A stretch of DNA of 64,000 nucleotides, taken from positions 4,008,501 through 4,072,500 of the forward strand of contig NZ_CP029189.1 in assembly GCF_008642275.1 (NCBI RefSeq), given 5' to 3'. This stretch comes from Streptomyces venezuelae (lineage in GTDB: Bacteria; Actinomycetota; Actinomycetes; Streptomycetales; Streptomycetaceae). The number at the start of each line of letters is the position of its first letter. Position 1 is the first letter of the stretch. Shown here one piece after another: positions 31,414 to 41,698 of this stretch. The translations under genes were made by a program, and so were the position numbers. The notes under the pieces are model-generated. The model did not search any database. It saw only the letters and a list, made by a program, of their open reading frames with translations, and was not told where the DNA came from.

Positions 31414-34014
31414 GTGGACGCCGAACTGACCAACAAGAGCCGCGACGCGCTGAACGCGGCCACCAGCAGGGCCGTCAAGGACGGTCATGCGGATCTGACC
31501 CCCGCCCACCTGCTGCTGGCCCTCCTCGCGGGCGAGGACAACGAGAACGTCATCGACCTGCTGGTCGCCACCGACGCCGACCAGGCCGCCGTGCGGGCCG
31601 GAGCCGAACGGCTGCTCGCCGCGCTGCCCAGCGTCACGGGCTCCACCGTCGCGCCCCCGCAGCCCACCCGCGAGCTGCTCGCCGTACTGGCCGAGGCGGA
31701 CGCGGAGGCCGGAAAGCTCGGCGACGACTACCTCTCCACCGAACACCTCCTCATCGCCGTCGCCGCCAAGGGCGGCGCGGCCGGCGAGGTCCTTTCCACC
31801 CAGGGCGCGACGGCGAAGAAGCTGCTCGACGCCTTCGAGAACGCACGAGGAGGACGGCGGGTGACCACCCCCGATCCCGAGGGCCAGTACAAGGCCCTGG
31901 AGAAGTTCGGCACCGACTTCACGGCAGCGGCGCGCGAGGGCAAGCTAGACCCGGTCATCGGCCGCGACCAGGAGATCCGGCGCGTCGTCCAGGTGCTCTC
32001 GCGCCGGACGAAGAACAACCCGGTGCTCATCGGCGAGCCCGGCGTCGGCAAGACCGCCGTCGTCGAGGGCCTGGCCCAGCGCATCGTCAAGGGCGACGTC
32101 CCCGAGTCCCTGAAGAACAAGCGCCTCGTCTCCCTGGACCTCGGCGCGATGGTCGCCGGCGCCAAGTACCGCGGCGAGTTCGAGGAGCGCCTGAAGACCG
32201 TACTGGCCGAGATCAAGTCGAGCGACGGCCAGATCATCACCTTCATCGACGAGCTGCACACGGTCGTCGGCGCGGGCGCCGGCGGGGACTCCGCCATGGA
32301 CGCGGGCAACATGCTCAAGCCCATGCTGGCCCGCGGCGAGCTGCGGATGGTCGGCGCGACCACCCTCGACGAGTACCGCGAGCGGATCGAGAAGGACCCG
32401 GCGCTGGAGCGGCGCTTCCAGCAGGTCCTGGTCGCCGAGCCGTCCGTCGAGGACACGATCGCGATCCTGCGCGGGCTCAAGGGCCGCTACGAGGCCCACC
32501 ACAAGGTCGTCATCAACGACAGCGCGCTGGTCGCCGCCGCGACCCTCTCCGACCGGTACATCACCTCCCGCTTCCTCCCCGACAAGGCCATCGACCTCGT
32601 CGACGAGGCCGCGTCCCGGCTGCGCATGGAGATCGACTCCTCCCCGCTGGAGATCGACGAGCTCCAGCGTTCCGTGGACCGTCTGCGGATGGAGGAGCTG
32701 GCCCTGAAGAACGAGTCCGACCCGGCCTCGATCGAGCGACTGGAGAAGATCCGCAAGGACCTCGCGGACCGCGAGGAGGAACTGCGCGGGCTGACCGCCC
32801 GCTGGGAGAAGGAGAAGCAGTCCCTCAACCGGGTCGGCGAGCTCAAGGAACGCCTGGACGACCTGCGCGGACAGGCCGAGCGCGCCCAGCGCGACGGCGA
32901 CTTCGACACCGCCTCCAAGCTGCTCTACGGGGAGATCCCGACCCTGGAGCGCGAGCTGGCCGAGGCCACCGAGGAGGAGGCCGAGGCGTCCAAGACCGGG
33001 CACTCGAAGGACTCGATGGTCAAGGACGAGGTCGGCCCCGACGACATCGCGGACGTGGTGGGCGCCTGGACGGGCATCCCGGCCGGCCGCCTGCTGGAGG
33101 GCGAGACCCAGAAGCTGCTGCGCATGGAGGACGAGCTGGGCCGCCGTCTGATCGGCCAGGGCGAGGCCGTACGGGCCGTCTCCGACGCCGTGCGCCGCAC
33201 CCGGGCCGGCATCGCCGACCCGGACCGGCCGACCGGCTCCTTCCTCTTCCTCGGCCCGACGGGCGTGGGCAAGACGGAGCTGGCCAAGGCGCTCGCGGAC
33301 TTCCTCTTCGACGACGAGCGGGCCATGGTCCGCATCGACATGTCGGAGTACGGCGAGAAGCACAGCGTGGCCCGGCTCGTCGGCGCCCCGCCCGGCTACG
33401 TCGGCTACGAGGAGGGCGGCCAGCTCACCGAGGCCGTGCGCCGCCGCCCGTACAGCGTGGTGCTGCTGGACGAGGTGGAGAAGGCCCACCCCGAGGTCTT
33501 CGACGTCCTGCTGCAGGTCCTGGACGACGGCCGGCTCACGGACGGCCAGGGCCGCACCGTGGACTTCCGCAACGCCATCCTGATCCTCACCTCGAACCTG
33601 GGCAGCCAGTTCCTGGTGGATCCGCTGACCCCGCCGGACCAGAAGAAGCAGCAGGTCCTGGACGTGGTGCGGGCCTCCTTCAAGCCGGAGTTCCTCAACC
33701 GGCTGGACGACCTGGTGGTCTTCTCCGCGCTGACCCAGGACGAGCTCGCGCACATCGCGGAGCTCCAGATCGGCCGCCTGGCCCGGCGCCTGGCCGACCG
33801 CAGGCTGACCCTGGACGTCACCCCCGAGGCCCTGGCCTGGCTGGCCGACAAGGGCAACGACCCGGCGTACGGCGCACGGCCGCTGCGCCGCCTGATCCAG
33901 ACGGCGATCGGCGACCGGCTGGCGAAGGAGATCCTCTCCGGCGACGTCCGGGACGGCGACACCGTACGGGTCGACGTGGCGGGTGAGGACCTGCTGGTCG
34001 GCAAGGCGCTCTAG
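31414..34014 (+). CDS. clpB: Disaggregating chaperone ClpB (Hsp104 family)
   Basis: An 866-residue AAA+ unfoldase that pulls proteins out of aggregates with the DnaK system. N domain at 1-150 ([20 protein letters not shown]). First ATPase with [13 protein letters not shown] near 207 and [12 protein letters not shown]; middle coiled-coil domain (about 400-520, [20 protein letters not shown]); second ATPase with [12 protein letters not shown] near 613 and [18 protein letters not shown]. The GTG start follows GGGGAGAGGAG. A HAIR stands upstream. Confidence 0.97.
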   Translation: MDAELTNKSRDALNAATSRAVKDGHADLTPAHLLLALLAGEDNENVIDLLVATDADQAAVRAGAERLLAALPSVTGSTVAPPQPTRELLAVLAEADAEAGKLGDDYLSTEHLLIAVAAKGGAAGEVLSTQGATAKKLLDAFENARGGRRVTTPDPEGQYKALEKFGTDFTAAAREGKLDPVIGRDQEIRRVVQVLSRRTKNNPVLIGEPGVGKTAVVEGLAQRIVKGDVPESLKNKRLVSLDLGAMVAGAKYRGEFEERLKTVLAEIKSSDGQIITFIDELHTVVGAGAGGDSAMDAGNMLKPMLARGELRMVGATTLDEYRERIEKDPALERRFQQVLVAEPSVEDTIAILRGLKGRYEAHHKVVINDSALVAAATLSDRYITSRFLPDKAIDLVDEAASRLRMEIDSSPLEIDELQRSVDRLRMEELALKNESDPASIERLEKIRKDLADREEELRGLTARWEKEKQSLNRVGELKERLDDLRGQAERAQRDGDFDTASKLLYGEIPTLERELAEATEEEAEASKTGHSKDSMVKDEVGPDDIADVVGAWTGIPAGRLLEGETQKLLRMEDELGRRLIGQGEAVRAVSDAVRRTRAGIADPDRPTGSFLFLGPTGVGKTELAKALADFLFDDERAMVRIDMSEYGEKHSVARLVGAPPGYVGYEEGGQLTEAVRRRPYSVVLLDEVEKAHPEVFDVLLQVLDDGRLTDGQGRTVDFRNAILILTSNLGSQFLVDPLTPPDQKKQQVLDVVRASFKPEFLNRLDDLVVFSALTQDELAHIAELQIGRLARRLADRRLTLDVTPEALAWLADKGNDPAYGARPLRRLIQTAIGDRLAKEILSGDVRDGDTVRVDVAGEDLLVGKAL

Positions 34015-34042
34015 GCGCACCGCCCGATCGGATTCCCCGGCC

Positions 34043-34081
34043 CCTCGGCGCCGACGCGCGGCTAGTGCGTCGGCGCCGAGG
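34043..34081 (+). terminator. clpB terminator, overlapping the end of the convergent gene
   Basis: A 15-bp perfect stem (CCTCGGCGCCGACGC with its complement) around a 9-base loop that holds the stop codon of the minus-strand gene. Confidence 0.85.
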
Positions 34082-34565
34082 CCAGGATCTCCACCCGGTC
34101 GGTCCCGTCCGCGAGCCGGACGACCCCGAACCGCACGTACGTCGCGGCCGGAGCGGAGTCCTGCTCCAGCCACCGGTCCTCGCCGCAGTCGGACAGCCGG
34201 CACGTGTTGTCCGGCTCCGCCCCCACGTACGTGGCCGTGAGCCAGTCGTGGGCAGCGGCGCGTTCCATCCGGAACGTGGCGACGACCCTGGAGTGCTCGG
34301 GGGTGGGGCTGGTGCGGCAGTCCGCGTCGAGGCCCGCCGCGGGCAGCCGCGCGTGGGCGAAGGCCAGGGCGTCGGTGCAGTCCATGGCGGCCAGCGACGA
34401 CCTGTCCTCGGGCACGGACACGTCGTAGTCCTGCTCGCGTGCGTGCTTCTCGTCGCCGTAGGGGTCCCCGAAGAAGAAGGCGAGGATCCCGAGGGGTGAT
34501 CCCGGGACGAGGAGGAGCCCCGCCGCCACGCCCGCCCCCACACCGATTTTCGCAATTCTGTTCAT
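34062..34565 (-). CDS. Membrane-anchored secreted protein, unknown
   Basis: A 167-residue protein from ATG 34565 (GGAGGGGGAGGG precedes). Residues 3-32 are one hydrophobic helix (IGVGAGVAAGLLLVPGSPLG), so the rest is probably outside the membrane. Four Cys (MDCTD, DADCR, NTCRL, SDCGE) could form two disulfides. The last part has short strands (RFGVVRLADGTDRVEILAS). Not recognised. Confidence 0.7.
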   Translation of the reverse strand: MNRIAKIGVGAGVAAGLLLVPGSPLGILAFFFGDPYGDEKHAREQDYDVSVPEDRSSLAAMDCTDALAFAHARLPAAGLDADCRTSPTPEHSRVVATFRMERAAAHDWLTATYVGAEPDNTCRLSDCGEDRWLEQDSAPAATYVRFGVVRLADGTDRVEILASAPTH

Positions 34566-34687
34566 TCCGCGCCCTCCCCCTCCAGGCGGCTCCCATGTCC
34601 GCTGCGAGCGGATCGTAGCCGCCGGGGCTGGACACAAGGTGGGCGCGATGGGGGAGGATGCAGGTATCCGCACGAAGGGAAAACACG

Positions 34688-35236
34688 GTGAGCATCGACC
34701 CGGCCTCGATTCCGAACTTCGGAGGGCAGCAGCCCGATCCGCAGGCCACAGGACCGGCGGGCCCCGTCGTCCCCGACCAGGATCTGGTCAAGCAGCTGCT
34801 GGAGCAGATGGAGCTCAAGTACGTCGTCGACGACGAGGGTGACCTCGCGGCGCCGTGGGAGGAGTTCCGCACGTACTTCATGTTCCGCGGCGAGGACGAG
34901 CAGCAGGTCTTCTCGGTGCGGACCTTCTACGACCGTCCGCACAAGATCGACGAGAAGCCGCAGCTTCTCGAGTCGATCGACGACTGGAACCGCCGCACCC
35001 TGTGGCCGAAGGTCTACAGCCACACGCACGACGACGGCTCGGTCCGCCTGATCGGTGAGGCGCAGATGCTGATCGGCACCGGCGTCAACCTGGAGCACTT
35101 CGTGTCCTCCACGGTCAGCTGGGTCCGCGCGTCCATCGAATTCGACAAGTGGCTCGTCGAGCAGCTCGGCCTGGAGCAGGACATCGACTCCACCGACGGC
35201 GACGAGAGCAACGGCAACGGCGACGCCGACAGCTAG
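34688..35236 (+). CDS. YbjN-domain protein (T3SS-chaperone-like fold)
   Basis: A 182-residue protein starting at GTG 34688 (GAAGGGAAAA as ribosome site). After a 40-residue Pro-rich start, the domain shows LKYVVDDEGDLAAPWEEFRT, then the strand-helix units VFSVRTFYDRPHKIDEKPQL, DDWNRRTLWPKVYSH and VRLIGEAQMLIGTGVNLEHF, typical of actinobacterial YbjN proteins. Their work is unknown; in enterics YbjN affects motility and stress. The acidic tail is disordered. Confidence 0.8.
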   Translation: MSIDPASIPNFGGQQPDPQATGPAGPVVPDQDLVKQLLEQMELKYVVDDEGDLAAPWEEFRTYFMFRGEDEQQVFSVRTFYDRPHKIDEKPQLLESIDDWNRRTLWPKVYSHTHDDGSVRLIGEAQMLIGTGVNLEHFVSSTVSWVRASIEFDKWLVEQLGLEQDIDSTDGDESNGNGDADS

Positions 35237-35239
35237 CCG

Positions 35240-36430
35240 TTACAGCGGTACGCGGGCGATCAGCAGCAGATACAGCCCGTAGCCGTAACCGAGCCCGGCC
35301 ACCACCGCGGTCACCATGACCGCGGTGCGCGGCCGGGCTCTCGCCATCACGGCGGCCAGCGGCAGGAGCAGCGGGAAGGCCGGCAGCAGGAAGCGCGGCT
35401 TGGACTCGAAAAAGCCGGCCCCGCCGAAGCCGATGACCAGCAGGATCGCGGTGTACGCGAGCAGCGGCAGCGGGGTCCGGTCCAAGGCCAGCAGGACCGC
35501 CAGCAGCCCGGCCGCCGCCAGCAGGGCCACCGTCACGGTGGTGGCGAGCGGCACGTTCCCGCCGGTCAGCACCTGCTCGGCGGAGCGCAGCGCCCCGACG
35601 CCGAAGTCGAAGCGCGAGCCCCAGCCGCGCTGTACGGCGAAGTACCCGCCGACGGGGTCGCTCACCTTCATCCCGACGGCCAGGACGTACGCCGTCCAGC
35701 CCGCCGGGGCCACCAGCCCGGCCAGCCACACCTCGGGTGCCCGGGATCTTCGTACGGTGATCGCGTACAGGGCCATGGCCGAGACGGCGGCGGCGACGGC
35801 CAGCCCGGTCGGCCGGGTCAGCCCCGCCAGCACGGCGAGGCCGGCGGCCCACAGCCAGCGGCCGCGCAGCAGGGCGTACAGCGCCCAGGCCGCGAAGGCG
35901 GCCAGCAGGGCCTCGGTGTAGGCGAGGGTGAGCACGACGGCGTGCGGCAGCGCCGCCCACAGCCCGACGAGCAGCAGTCCGGCGCGCGGGCCGGTCACCC
36001 GTTCGCCGACCCGGTAGATCCCGACGGCGGCCACGGCGGCGGAGACCCACGCGACGAGGAGCGCGGCGGGGACCATCCCGCCGGGCAGTATCCCGGAGAC
36101 GACCCGTATCAGGGTGGGGTAGAGCGGGAAGAAGGCGTAGTCGCTCTGCACGGGCCCGGTCCCGGTGACGGCCTCGGGCCACATCAGGGTCCGCCCGTAC
36201 CCGTGGGCGGCGATCCGGAGGTACCAGTCCGAGTCCCAGGACCGCCCGAGCACCTTCAGCGGATCCCGCCCGGCCCACCAGGCGCCGAGGCCGAGCACCA
36301 GCACCCCGGCCCCGCGTACGGCGGCGAACACCCCGAGCGCGATCACGGTGGTCGGCGCGGCCGACCGCACGGCCCGGACCGCGCGCATCTCCAGCGGCGA
36401 CGCGGACACGGCCGCTCTGCCCGTTGCCAT
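35240..36430 (-). CDS. Membrane glycosyltransferase (PIG-V/mannosyltransferase-like)
   Basis: A 396-residue integral membrane protein with about nine to ten helices. The first loop carries SWDSDWYLRIAAHGYGRTLM, the Trp-Asp-Ser and Tyr pattern of PIG-V/GT-C enzymes that use polyprenyl-phosphate sugars on the outer face, then DYAFFPLYPTLIRVVSG. The rest is Leu/Ala-rich with LTRPTGLAVAAAVSAM. Acceptor unknown. It ends four bases from the convergent YbjN gene. Confidence 0.8.
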   Translation of the reverse strand: MATGRAAVSASPLEMRAVRAVRSAAPTTVIALGVFAAVRGAGVLVLGLGAWWAGRDPLKVLGRSWDSDWYLRIAAHGYGRTLMWPEAVTGTGPVQSDYAFFPLYPTLIRVVSGILPGGMVPAALLVAWVSAAVAAVGIYRVGERVTGPRAGLLLVGLWAALPHAVVLTLAYTEALLAAFAAWALYALLRGRWLWAAGLAVLAGLTRPTGLAVAAAVSAMALYAITVRRSRAPEVWLAGLVAPAGWTAYVLAVGMKVSDPVGGYFAVQRGWGSRFDFGVGALRSAEQVLTGGNVPLATTVTVALLAAAGLLAVLLALDRTPLPLLAYTAILLVIGFGGAGFFESKPRFLLPAFPLLLPLAAVMARARPRTAVMVTAVVAGLGYGYGLYLLLIARVPL

Positions 36431-36594
36431 GAATCCCGGCTCTCCAGATCGCGGTGGGTGGGTCCGCTCACCCGGTGGTGAGGGCTTCGGGCACTTGCAC
36501 GACGCACAGCTTCACACCGGCCCCACAACCCCGCAAGGACGCGGGGTGACCGGTGCGGGAACGGGCCCGTCCGAACGGGATCGCCGGGCGGCCC

Positions 36595-37785
36595 TCAGAG
36601 CCGGCGCAGCCGCTCGGCGGCTTCGCGCAGGACGTCCTCGCGCTTGCAGAAGGCCCAGCGGACCTGGGTGCTGCCCGCGGCCTTGTCGTCGTAGAAGACC
36701 TGGTTCGGGATGGCGACCACGCCGCAGCGTTCCGGGAGGGCGCGGCAGAAGGCGAGGCCGTCCTTCTCGCCGAGGGGGGTGATGTCGGTGGTGATGAAGT
36801 ACGTGCCCTGCGGGCGGAAGACCTCGAAGCCGGCGGCCGCGAGACCGTCGGCGAGGATGTCGCGCTTGGCGGCCAGATCGGCGCGGAAGGTGTCGTAGTA
36901 GCTGTCGGGCAGGGCGAGGGCCTCGGCGATCGCGTACTGGAAGGGGCCCGAGGAGACGTAGGTGAGGAACTGCTTCGCCGAGCGGACCGCCGTGATCAGC
37001 TCCGGCGGCGCGGTGACCCAGCCGACCTTCCATCCCGTGAACGAGAAGGTCTTGCCGGCGCTGCTGATGGTGACCGTGCGCTCGCGCATGCCCGGGAGGC
37101 TCGCCAGCGGGGTGTGGGCGCCCTCGAAGACCAGGTGCTCGTACACCTCATCCGTGACGACCAGCAGGTCGCGCTCGACCGCCAGCTCGGCGATGGCAGC
37201 GAGCTCGGCCGGGGTCAGGACGGTGCCCGTCGGGTTGTGCGGGGTGTTCACGAGCAGCAGGCGGGTGCGCGGGGTGACGGCGGCGCGCAGTTCGTCCAGG
37301 TCGAGGGCGAAGGCTCCGGCGTGCGGACGCAGGGTGGCGGGGACCCGTACCGCGCCGGCCATGGCGATGCAGGCCGCGTACGAGTCGTAGTACGGCTCCA
37401 GGGCGATGACCTCGTCGCCCGGCTCCAGGAGGGCCAGGAGGGCGGCGGCGATGGCCTCGGTGGCGCCCGCCGTGACGAGGACCTCGGTGTCGGGGTCGTG
37501 GCCGAGGCCGTAGAAGCGCTGCTGGTGCGCGGCGATCGCGGTGCGCAGTTCGGGGACGCCCGGGCCCGGGGGGTACTGGTTGCCGAGACCCGTGAGGACC
37601 GCGCGGGAGGCCGCCTCGGCGATCTGCGCCGGGCCGTCGGTGTCGGGGAAACCCTGGCCGAGGTTGATCGAACCGGTACGCGCGGCCAGGGCCGACATCT
37701 CCGCGAAGATCGTCGTGCCGAAGGCCGCCAGACGGCGGTTCAGGAAGGGGCGGTCGCTGCTCACGGGGGTGCTCATGGTCGTCAT
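36595..37785 (-). CDS. PLP-dependent aminotransferase (class I/II)
   Basis: A 396-residue fold-type I aminotransferase. The PLP Lys is in SSAGKTFSFTGWKVGWV; substrate-binding features are INLGQGFPDTDGP, GNQYPPGPGVPELR, NTPHNPTGTVL and DEVYEHLVFEG, and the C-terminal VRWAFCKRED. It resembles kynurenine/methionine or aspartate aminotransferases; the exact amino acid cannot be told. A first ATG (37785) is followed by MSTPVSSD, so the start might be one Met later. Confidence 0.92.
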   Translation of the reverse strand: MTTMSTPVSSDRPFLNRRLAAFGTTIFAEMSALAARTGSINLGQGFPDTDGPAQIAEAASRAVLTGLGNQYPPGPGVPELRTAIAAHQQRFYGLGHDPDTEVLVTAGATEAIAAALLALLEPGDEVIALEPYYDSYAACIAMAGAVRVPATLRPHAGAFALDLDELRAAVTPRTRLLLVNTPHNPTGTVLTPAELAAIAELAVERDLLVVTDEVYEHLVFEGAHTPLASLPGMRERTVTISSAGKTFSFTGWKVGWVTAPPELITAVRSAKQFLTYVSSGPFQYAIAEALALPDSYYDTFRADLAAKRDILADGLAAAGFEVFRPQGTYFITTDITPLGEKDGLAFCRALPERCGVVAIPNQVFYDDKAAGSTQVRWAFCKREDVLREAAERLRRL

Positions 37786-37913
37786 CCTGAGGGCAACCTC
37801 TGGACTTCCTCAAGTGTGCTTTGGGCCGCGCGGCCCGGGGGAATTCCCCCCTCACGCGGGACGCGGGGATCCCGCTCCCCCGGGAAGACCGGGGTGCGAG
37901 AGAGGTGGCGGAC

Positions 37914-38159
37914 ATGGGGTTCGTCTTCGTTGTGATCGTGCTCTTCGTCGCGGCGTACTTCCTTGCCAAGCTGGTCCGGTCATCCGCGAGGCGCGGACCG
38001 TCCCGGCGCGGCGGCAGGCGGACCCGCACCAGCTGGTGGACGGGTGGCGGCGGCACCTCGGGGGGCGGCTGCGGATCCGTCTCGTCGTGCGGGGGATCGT
38101 CCTCCTCGTGCGGCGGAGGTTCCTCGTCGTGCGGTGGCGGCGGGTGCGGCGGCAGCTGA
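37914..38159 (+). CDS. Small membrane protein with Cys/Gly/Ser tail
   Basis: An 81-residue protein: one membrane helix (MGFVFVVIVLFVAAYFLAKL), a basic stretch (RSSARRGPSRRGGRRTRTSW), then a tail of Gly/Ser with five Cys (CGSVSSCGGSSSSC, then CGGGGCGG). Tails of this kind occur in TIGR04222-type actinobacterial membrane proteins. Possible metal binding or lipid modification. Ribosome site GAGAGAGG nearby. Confidence 0.55.
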   Translation: MGFVFVVIVLFVAAYFLAKLVRSSARRGPSRRGGRRTRTSWWTGGGGTSGGGCGSVSSCGGSSSSCGGGSSSCGGGGCGGS

Positions 38160-38497
38160 CGCGGGGCACCCGCGAAACGCGCGCGCGACGCCGCGCGGAC
38201 GAGGGCGTTCGGCGGTCCGACTGCCGCCCGGCGCCCTCTTGTTCGCCGATGCATGACGACGCGCGGGGCGCAACCTGTTGAACACGTGAACTGCGGAGCC
38301 CCCGGGGGGATGTAAACCCCGTCAAGTTGGGTAAAAACGCTGTGAGTGCCGTGCCATTCATGATTCCCTCGGTTGAGTAGACCAGTCCTCGGACCACCCG
38401 GGACTTCCTGTGGACCCGTGCCGGTGTCCCCCCACCCGTGCTTGCTACCGCTGGCGGGCCCCGGCCCCTCTCCCTCGCGCGTTTGCGGAGCCGACTC
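38160..38497. other. Non-coding stretch before DUF2617
   Basis: About 340 bases. The part 38270-38390 is AT-richer (TGTAAACCCCGTCAAGTTGG, GTAAAAACGCTG) and must carry the DUF2617 promoter. No structured RNA or gene was seen. Confidence 0.45.
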
Positions 38498-39046
38498 ATG
38501 CTCACGACCCTCCAGACCTCATACACCGACACGCGTGCCGCCGATCTCGCCTGGGCCCTGGGTCGGGACCGATTGCCCGCACTGGCCGTACTGAACCTCG
38601 AACTTTCGGGGGCGAAGGTGGAGTTGCGCCTGCTCGGGGCGTCCCACCAGGTCCTTCTGGAGGAGGGGGAGGTGCTCTGCTCGGAGACCGTCGCCTGTAT
38701 GCCGGGCAGCAGCACGCCGCTGCCGCTCGGCGTGGCCAAGCGGGTGGGCGACTGGGAGTACGAGTTCGCCGCGCGGGTCGAGACCCTTTCGCGCGGATCC
38801 TTCGCCGGACGGGCCCAGGAACTGCTCGCACTGGTGGCCGATCACCCGAACGGACTAGCGGGGACCTTTCCCGGAAGTCCGCACGCCTTCACCGCCATGC
38901 TCGCGCAGCGCTACGAGGGCCAGGTGCGCTGGCGGACCTGGCACGCGTACCCGCAGGAGGGTCAGCTGGTGGCCACCCGGACGCGCGTGGGCGTACGGAT
39001 CGGGGCACCCGCGGCGACGGCCCGGGAAACGCCCGCGCTGCTGTAG
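38498..39046 (+). CDS. DUF2617 family protein
   Basis: A 182-residue protein with the family's start (LQTSYTDTRAADLAWALGRD), middle (LGASHQVLLEEGEVLCSETV) and end (HAYPQEGQLVATRTRVGVR). DUF2617 is confined to actinobacteria and usually sits just upstream of a membrane spermidine synthase, as here; function unknown. Confidence 0.85.
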   Translation: MLTTLQTSYTDTRAADLAWALGRDRLPALAVLNLELSGAKVELRLLGASHQVLLEEGEVLCSETVACMPGSSTPLPLGVAKRVGDWEYEFAARVETLSRGSFAGRAQELLALVADHPNGLAGTFPGSPHAFTAMLAQRYEGQVRWRTWHAYPQEGQLVATRTRVGVRIGAPAATARETPALL

Positions 39047-39103
39047 CGGGCGCCGGGGCGCGACCATCTCGCCATGGTTACGCCAACTGGCCCATTCGGT
39101 ACG

Positions 39104-39139
39104 CCACTTGCACCCATGTGGGTGACCGGATGCAAGTGG
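39104..39139 (+). promoter_or_regulatory. Nested inverted repeat before the spermidine synthase gene
   Basis: CCACTTGCA and TGCAAGTGG (9 bp, perfect) enclose an 18-base centre that holds CCCAT-GTGGG-like short symmetry. It ends 22 bases before the ATG at 39162, so it may be an operator or a leader hairpin masking the ribosome site. Confidence 0.65.
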
Positions 39140-39161
39140 GCGGTGACGTACGGTTCGCTTC

Positions 39162-40805
39162 ATGATCGACCGTTCCGTCCCGCGCCGGGTACTCCCGGCC
39201 CCGGAGCCTCGAAGCACCGCGACCGTCCCGGCCGCCCTGCCCGTACGGCCCCGGACCGGCCGACTCCTCGTCCTGGCCACCGTGTTCGTCTGCGCCGCCT
39301 GCGGGCTCGTGTACGAGCTGGAACTGCTCGCCCTCGGCACCTACCTCGTCGGCGACTCCGTCACCCAGGCGTCGGTCGTGCTGTCCGTGATGGTCTTCGC
39401 CATGGGCGTCGGCTCCCTGCTCGCCAAGCGCTTCCGCCACCGGCCCGCCTTCGGATTCGGTGCCATCGAGGCCGGGCTGGCCCTCCTCGGCGGGCTCTCG
39501 GCCATAGCGCTGTACGCGAGCTTCGCCTGGCTGGGCGAGTCCCGCCCCGCACTCGTCGCCTTCTCCTTCGCCATCGGGGTGCTCATCGGCGCGGAGATCC
39601 CCCTGCTGATGGTCCTCATCCAGCGCATCCGCAGACAGGACGCGGGCGGGGCCGTCGCCGACCTGTTCGCCGCCGACTACGTGGGCGCCCTCGTGGGCGG
39701 CCTCGCCTTTCCCTTCCTGCTGCTCCCGGTGCTCGGCCAGCTCACCGGCGCCATGGTGACCGGCACCGTCAACGTGATCGTCGGCGGCGGCCTGGTCCTG
39801 TGGCTGTTCCGCCGCGACCTGAGCCGACGCTGCCGCTGGCTGCTGATCGGCGCGAACGTGACCGTACTGGCCGTGCTCGCCGCCGCGACCGTCCTCGCCG
39901 ACGACTTCGAGCGGACCGCCCGGCGCGCCGTCTACGGCGGGGAGGTGCGGGTCGCCGTCCAGACCGGGGTGCAGGAACTGGTGCTCACCGGGCCGGGGAC
40001 CGGCTCCCCGCGCTCCCTCGACCTCTACCTGGACGGGCGGCTGCGGGTCAGCGGCTACGACGAGTACCGCTACCACGAGGCCCTCGTCCACCCCGCCATG
40101 ACCGGCCCGCACACCCGCGTCCTGGTCCTCGGCGGCGGCGACGGGCTCGCCGCACGCGAGGTGCTCCGCTACCGGGACGTCTCCTCCGTCACCGTCGTCG
40201 AACTCGACCCCGGCGTGGTCCGCCTCGCCCGCACCGATCCGATGCTCTCCGCGCTCAACGACCGGGTGTACGAGGACCCGCGCCTCGCCGTCGTCACGCA
40301 GGACGCCTTCCGCTGGCTGCGGGGGCCGGCCGCCGACGACCGCTTCGACGTCATCGTCTCCGACCTCCCCGACCCGGGCATCACCCCCAGTACGAAGCTG
40401 TACTCCCAGGAGTTCTACGGGCTGGCCGCGCGGGCCCTGCGCCCCGGCGGCCGCATCGCCGTGCACGCCGGACCGCTGGCCACGCGCCCGCGTGCGTACT
40501 GGACCGTCGACTCCACCCTCCGTGCCGCCGGCCTCCACACCGCCCCCTACAGCGCGGGCGGCCGCCTCACGGGCTTCGCCGCCGGCCCCGACCGCACCCC
40601 CCACGGCGTGACCGGCACACCGCCGCAGGACTGGGGCTTCGTCCTGGCCGCCCGGGACCAGGACCCGCCCCTGCGGGTGGACCGCGACACGCCCGCGCTC
40701 CGCTCGCTGTCGACCAGCTCCCTGCAGGACGCCGCACGGGACGCGGAACGCACCCGGGTACCCGGACTGCCGCCGTCGACGCTGCCACACCCGCGGTATT
40801 CGTGA
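39162..40805 (+). CDS. Membrane polyamine aminopropyltransferase (spermidine synthase)
   Basis: A 547-residue two-part protein. Residues 30-245 hold seven to eight membrane helices ([20 protein letters not shown], then [14 protein letters not shown]); residues 260-500 are a spermidine-synthase domain with [47 protein letters not shown] and [12 protein letters not shown]. The family joins decarboxylated SAM to putrescine, or may act on other amines; the membrane part is typical in actinobacteria. Preceded by DUF2617. Confidence 0.9.
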   Translation: MIDRSVPRRVLPAPEPRSTATVPAALPVRPRTGRLLVLATVFVCAACGLVYELELLALGTYLVGDSVTQASVVLSVMVFAMGVGSLLAKRFRHRPAFGFGAIEAGLALLGGLSAIALYASFAWLGESRPALVAFSFAIGVLIGAEIPLLMVLIQRIRRQDAGGAVADLFAADYVGALVGGLAFPFLLLPVLGQLTGAMVTGTVNVIVGGGLVLWLFRRDLSRRCRWLLIGANVTVLAVLAAATVLADDFERTARRAVYGGEVRVAVQTGVQELVLTGPGTGSPRSLDLYLDGRLRVSGYDEYRYHEALVHPAMTGPHTRVLVLGGGDGLAAREVLRYRDVSSVTVVELDPGVVRLARTDPMLSALNDRVYEDPRLAVVTQDAFRWLRGPAADDRFDVIVSDLPDPGITPSTKLYSQEFYGLAARALRPGGRIAVHAGPLATRPRAYWTVDSTLRAAGLHTAPYSAGGRLTGFAAGPDRTPHGVTGTPPQDWGFVLAARDQDPPLRVDRDTPALRSLSTSSLQDAARDAERTRVPGLPPSTLPHPRYS

Positions 40806-40838
40806 CCCGGTGCGGGTCTCGTCGGTAGGCTCGACCAC

Positions 40839-41666
40839 ATGGAGCATCAGGTGTTCGTCCCGGTACCGGCAGACGATCTCCGCGCCGTGCTGCGCGACCC
40901 CGCCCGGGTGGCCCGGTGCGTGCCGGGACTCCAGCAGGATGCCGACACCGATGCCGGGCCGGTCTCGGGCCGGCTCAGGATCCGGGTCGGCGGGAGCACC
41001 GTGACCTACCGGGGCGCCCTGGCCGTCACCGAGCGCGACCCCGGTCACTTCACCTTCGAGGGTGAAGGTACGGAGGTGCGGGGCAGCGGGACCGTGAAGT
41101 TCGCCCTCGACCTGCGGCTGGTCCCGGTCCCGGACGGGACCCGGCTCGACTTCACCGCCGAGGTCACCGCCGACGGGCGGGCCGCCGCCTTCCCGCCCGA
41201 GGCCACGATCGCCGCCGTGCGCCGGCTGCTGGACCGGGCCGCCGGACAGCTGGTCCTCGGCTCCGCGCCCGACGCCGTGGGCGACCCGGTGGCCGAAGCC
41301 GAGGAAGCCGAGGAAGCCGAGGGCGGGGAGGGCGCCGGGTTCGTCGAGGACGGCGGCGCCGAGGTCACCGCCTCGCTCTTCGAGACCGACGTACCGCCGT
41401 CGTCCCTGGACCCCTTCCTCGCCGGCCGGTTCGAGGGCCCCGACGGCGCCCCGCAGCCCCCGGCCGAGGCCGCCCACGCCCGCCGCACCATGATCGGCCG
41501 GAGCGCGGAGGAGGTGGACCACGCACCGCCGCGGGGCCGGTACGCCCCGGTCCCCGCACCCGCCTCCACCGGAGCCGGCGACAGCCTGCGCTGGATCGCC
41601 CCGGCCGCCGCCTTCGCGCTCGCCTCGGCGGTCGTCATCGGCCGGGCCCTGCGGCGCCGTCGCTGA
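40839..41666 (+). CDS. SRPBCC/CoxG-like protein with C-terminal membrane anchor
   Basis: A 275-residue protein. Residues 1-145 are a carbon-monoxide-dehydrogenase-subunit-G-like domain (MEHQVFVPVPADDLRAVLRD, RVARCVPGLQQD, GRLRIRVGGSTVTYRGALAV). The middle (about 150-240) is acidic and disordered with an EAEEAEEAEGGEG run, and a final helix (LRWIAPAAAFALASAVVIGR) anchors it. CoxG domains recruit or carry quinone or lipid in Mo-enzyme maturation, but no such genes are here. Confidence 0.8.
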   Translation: MEHQVFVPVPADDLRAVLRDPARVARCVPGLQQDADTDAGPVSGRLRIRVGGSTVTYRGALAVTERDPGHFTFEGEGTEVRGSGTVKFALDLRLVPVPDGTRLDFTAEVTADGRAAAFPPEATIAAVRRLLDRAAGQLVLGSAPDAVGDPVAEAEEAEEAEGGEGAGFVEDGGAEVTASLFETDVPPSSLDPFLAGRFEGPDGAPQPPAEAAHARRTMIGRSAEEVDHAPPRGRYAPVPAPASTGAGDSLRWIAPAAAFALASAVVIGRALRRRR

Positions 41667-41698
41667 TCAGCGGGCCCGCCCGCATTAGGGTCGACCGC

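Noticed and set aside
31945..34881. Open frame of 978 codons on the minus strand
   Set aside because: Antisense shadow of clpB, an effect of high GC in third positions.
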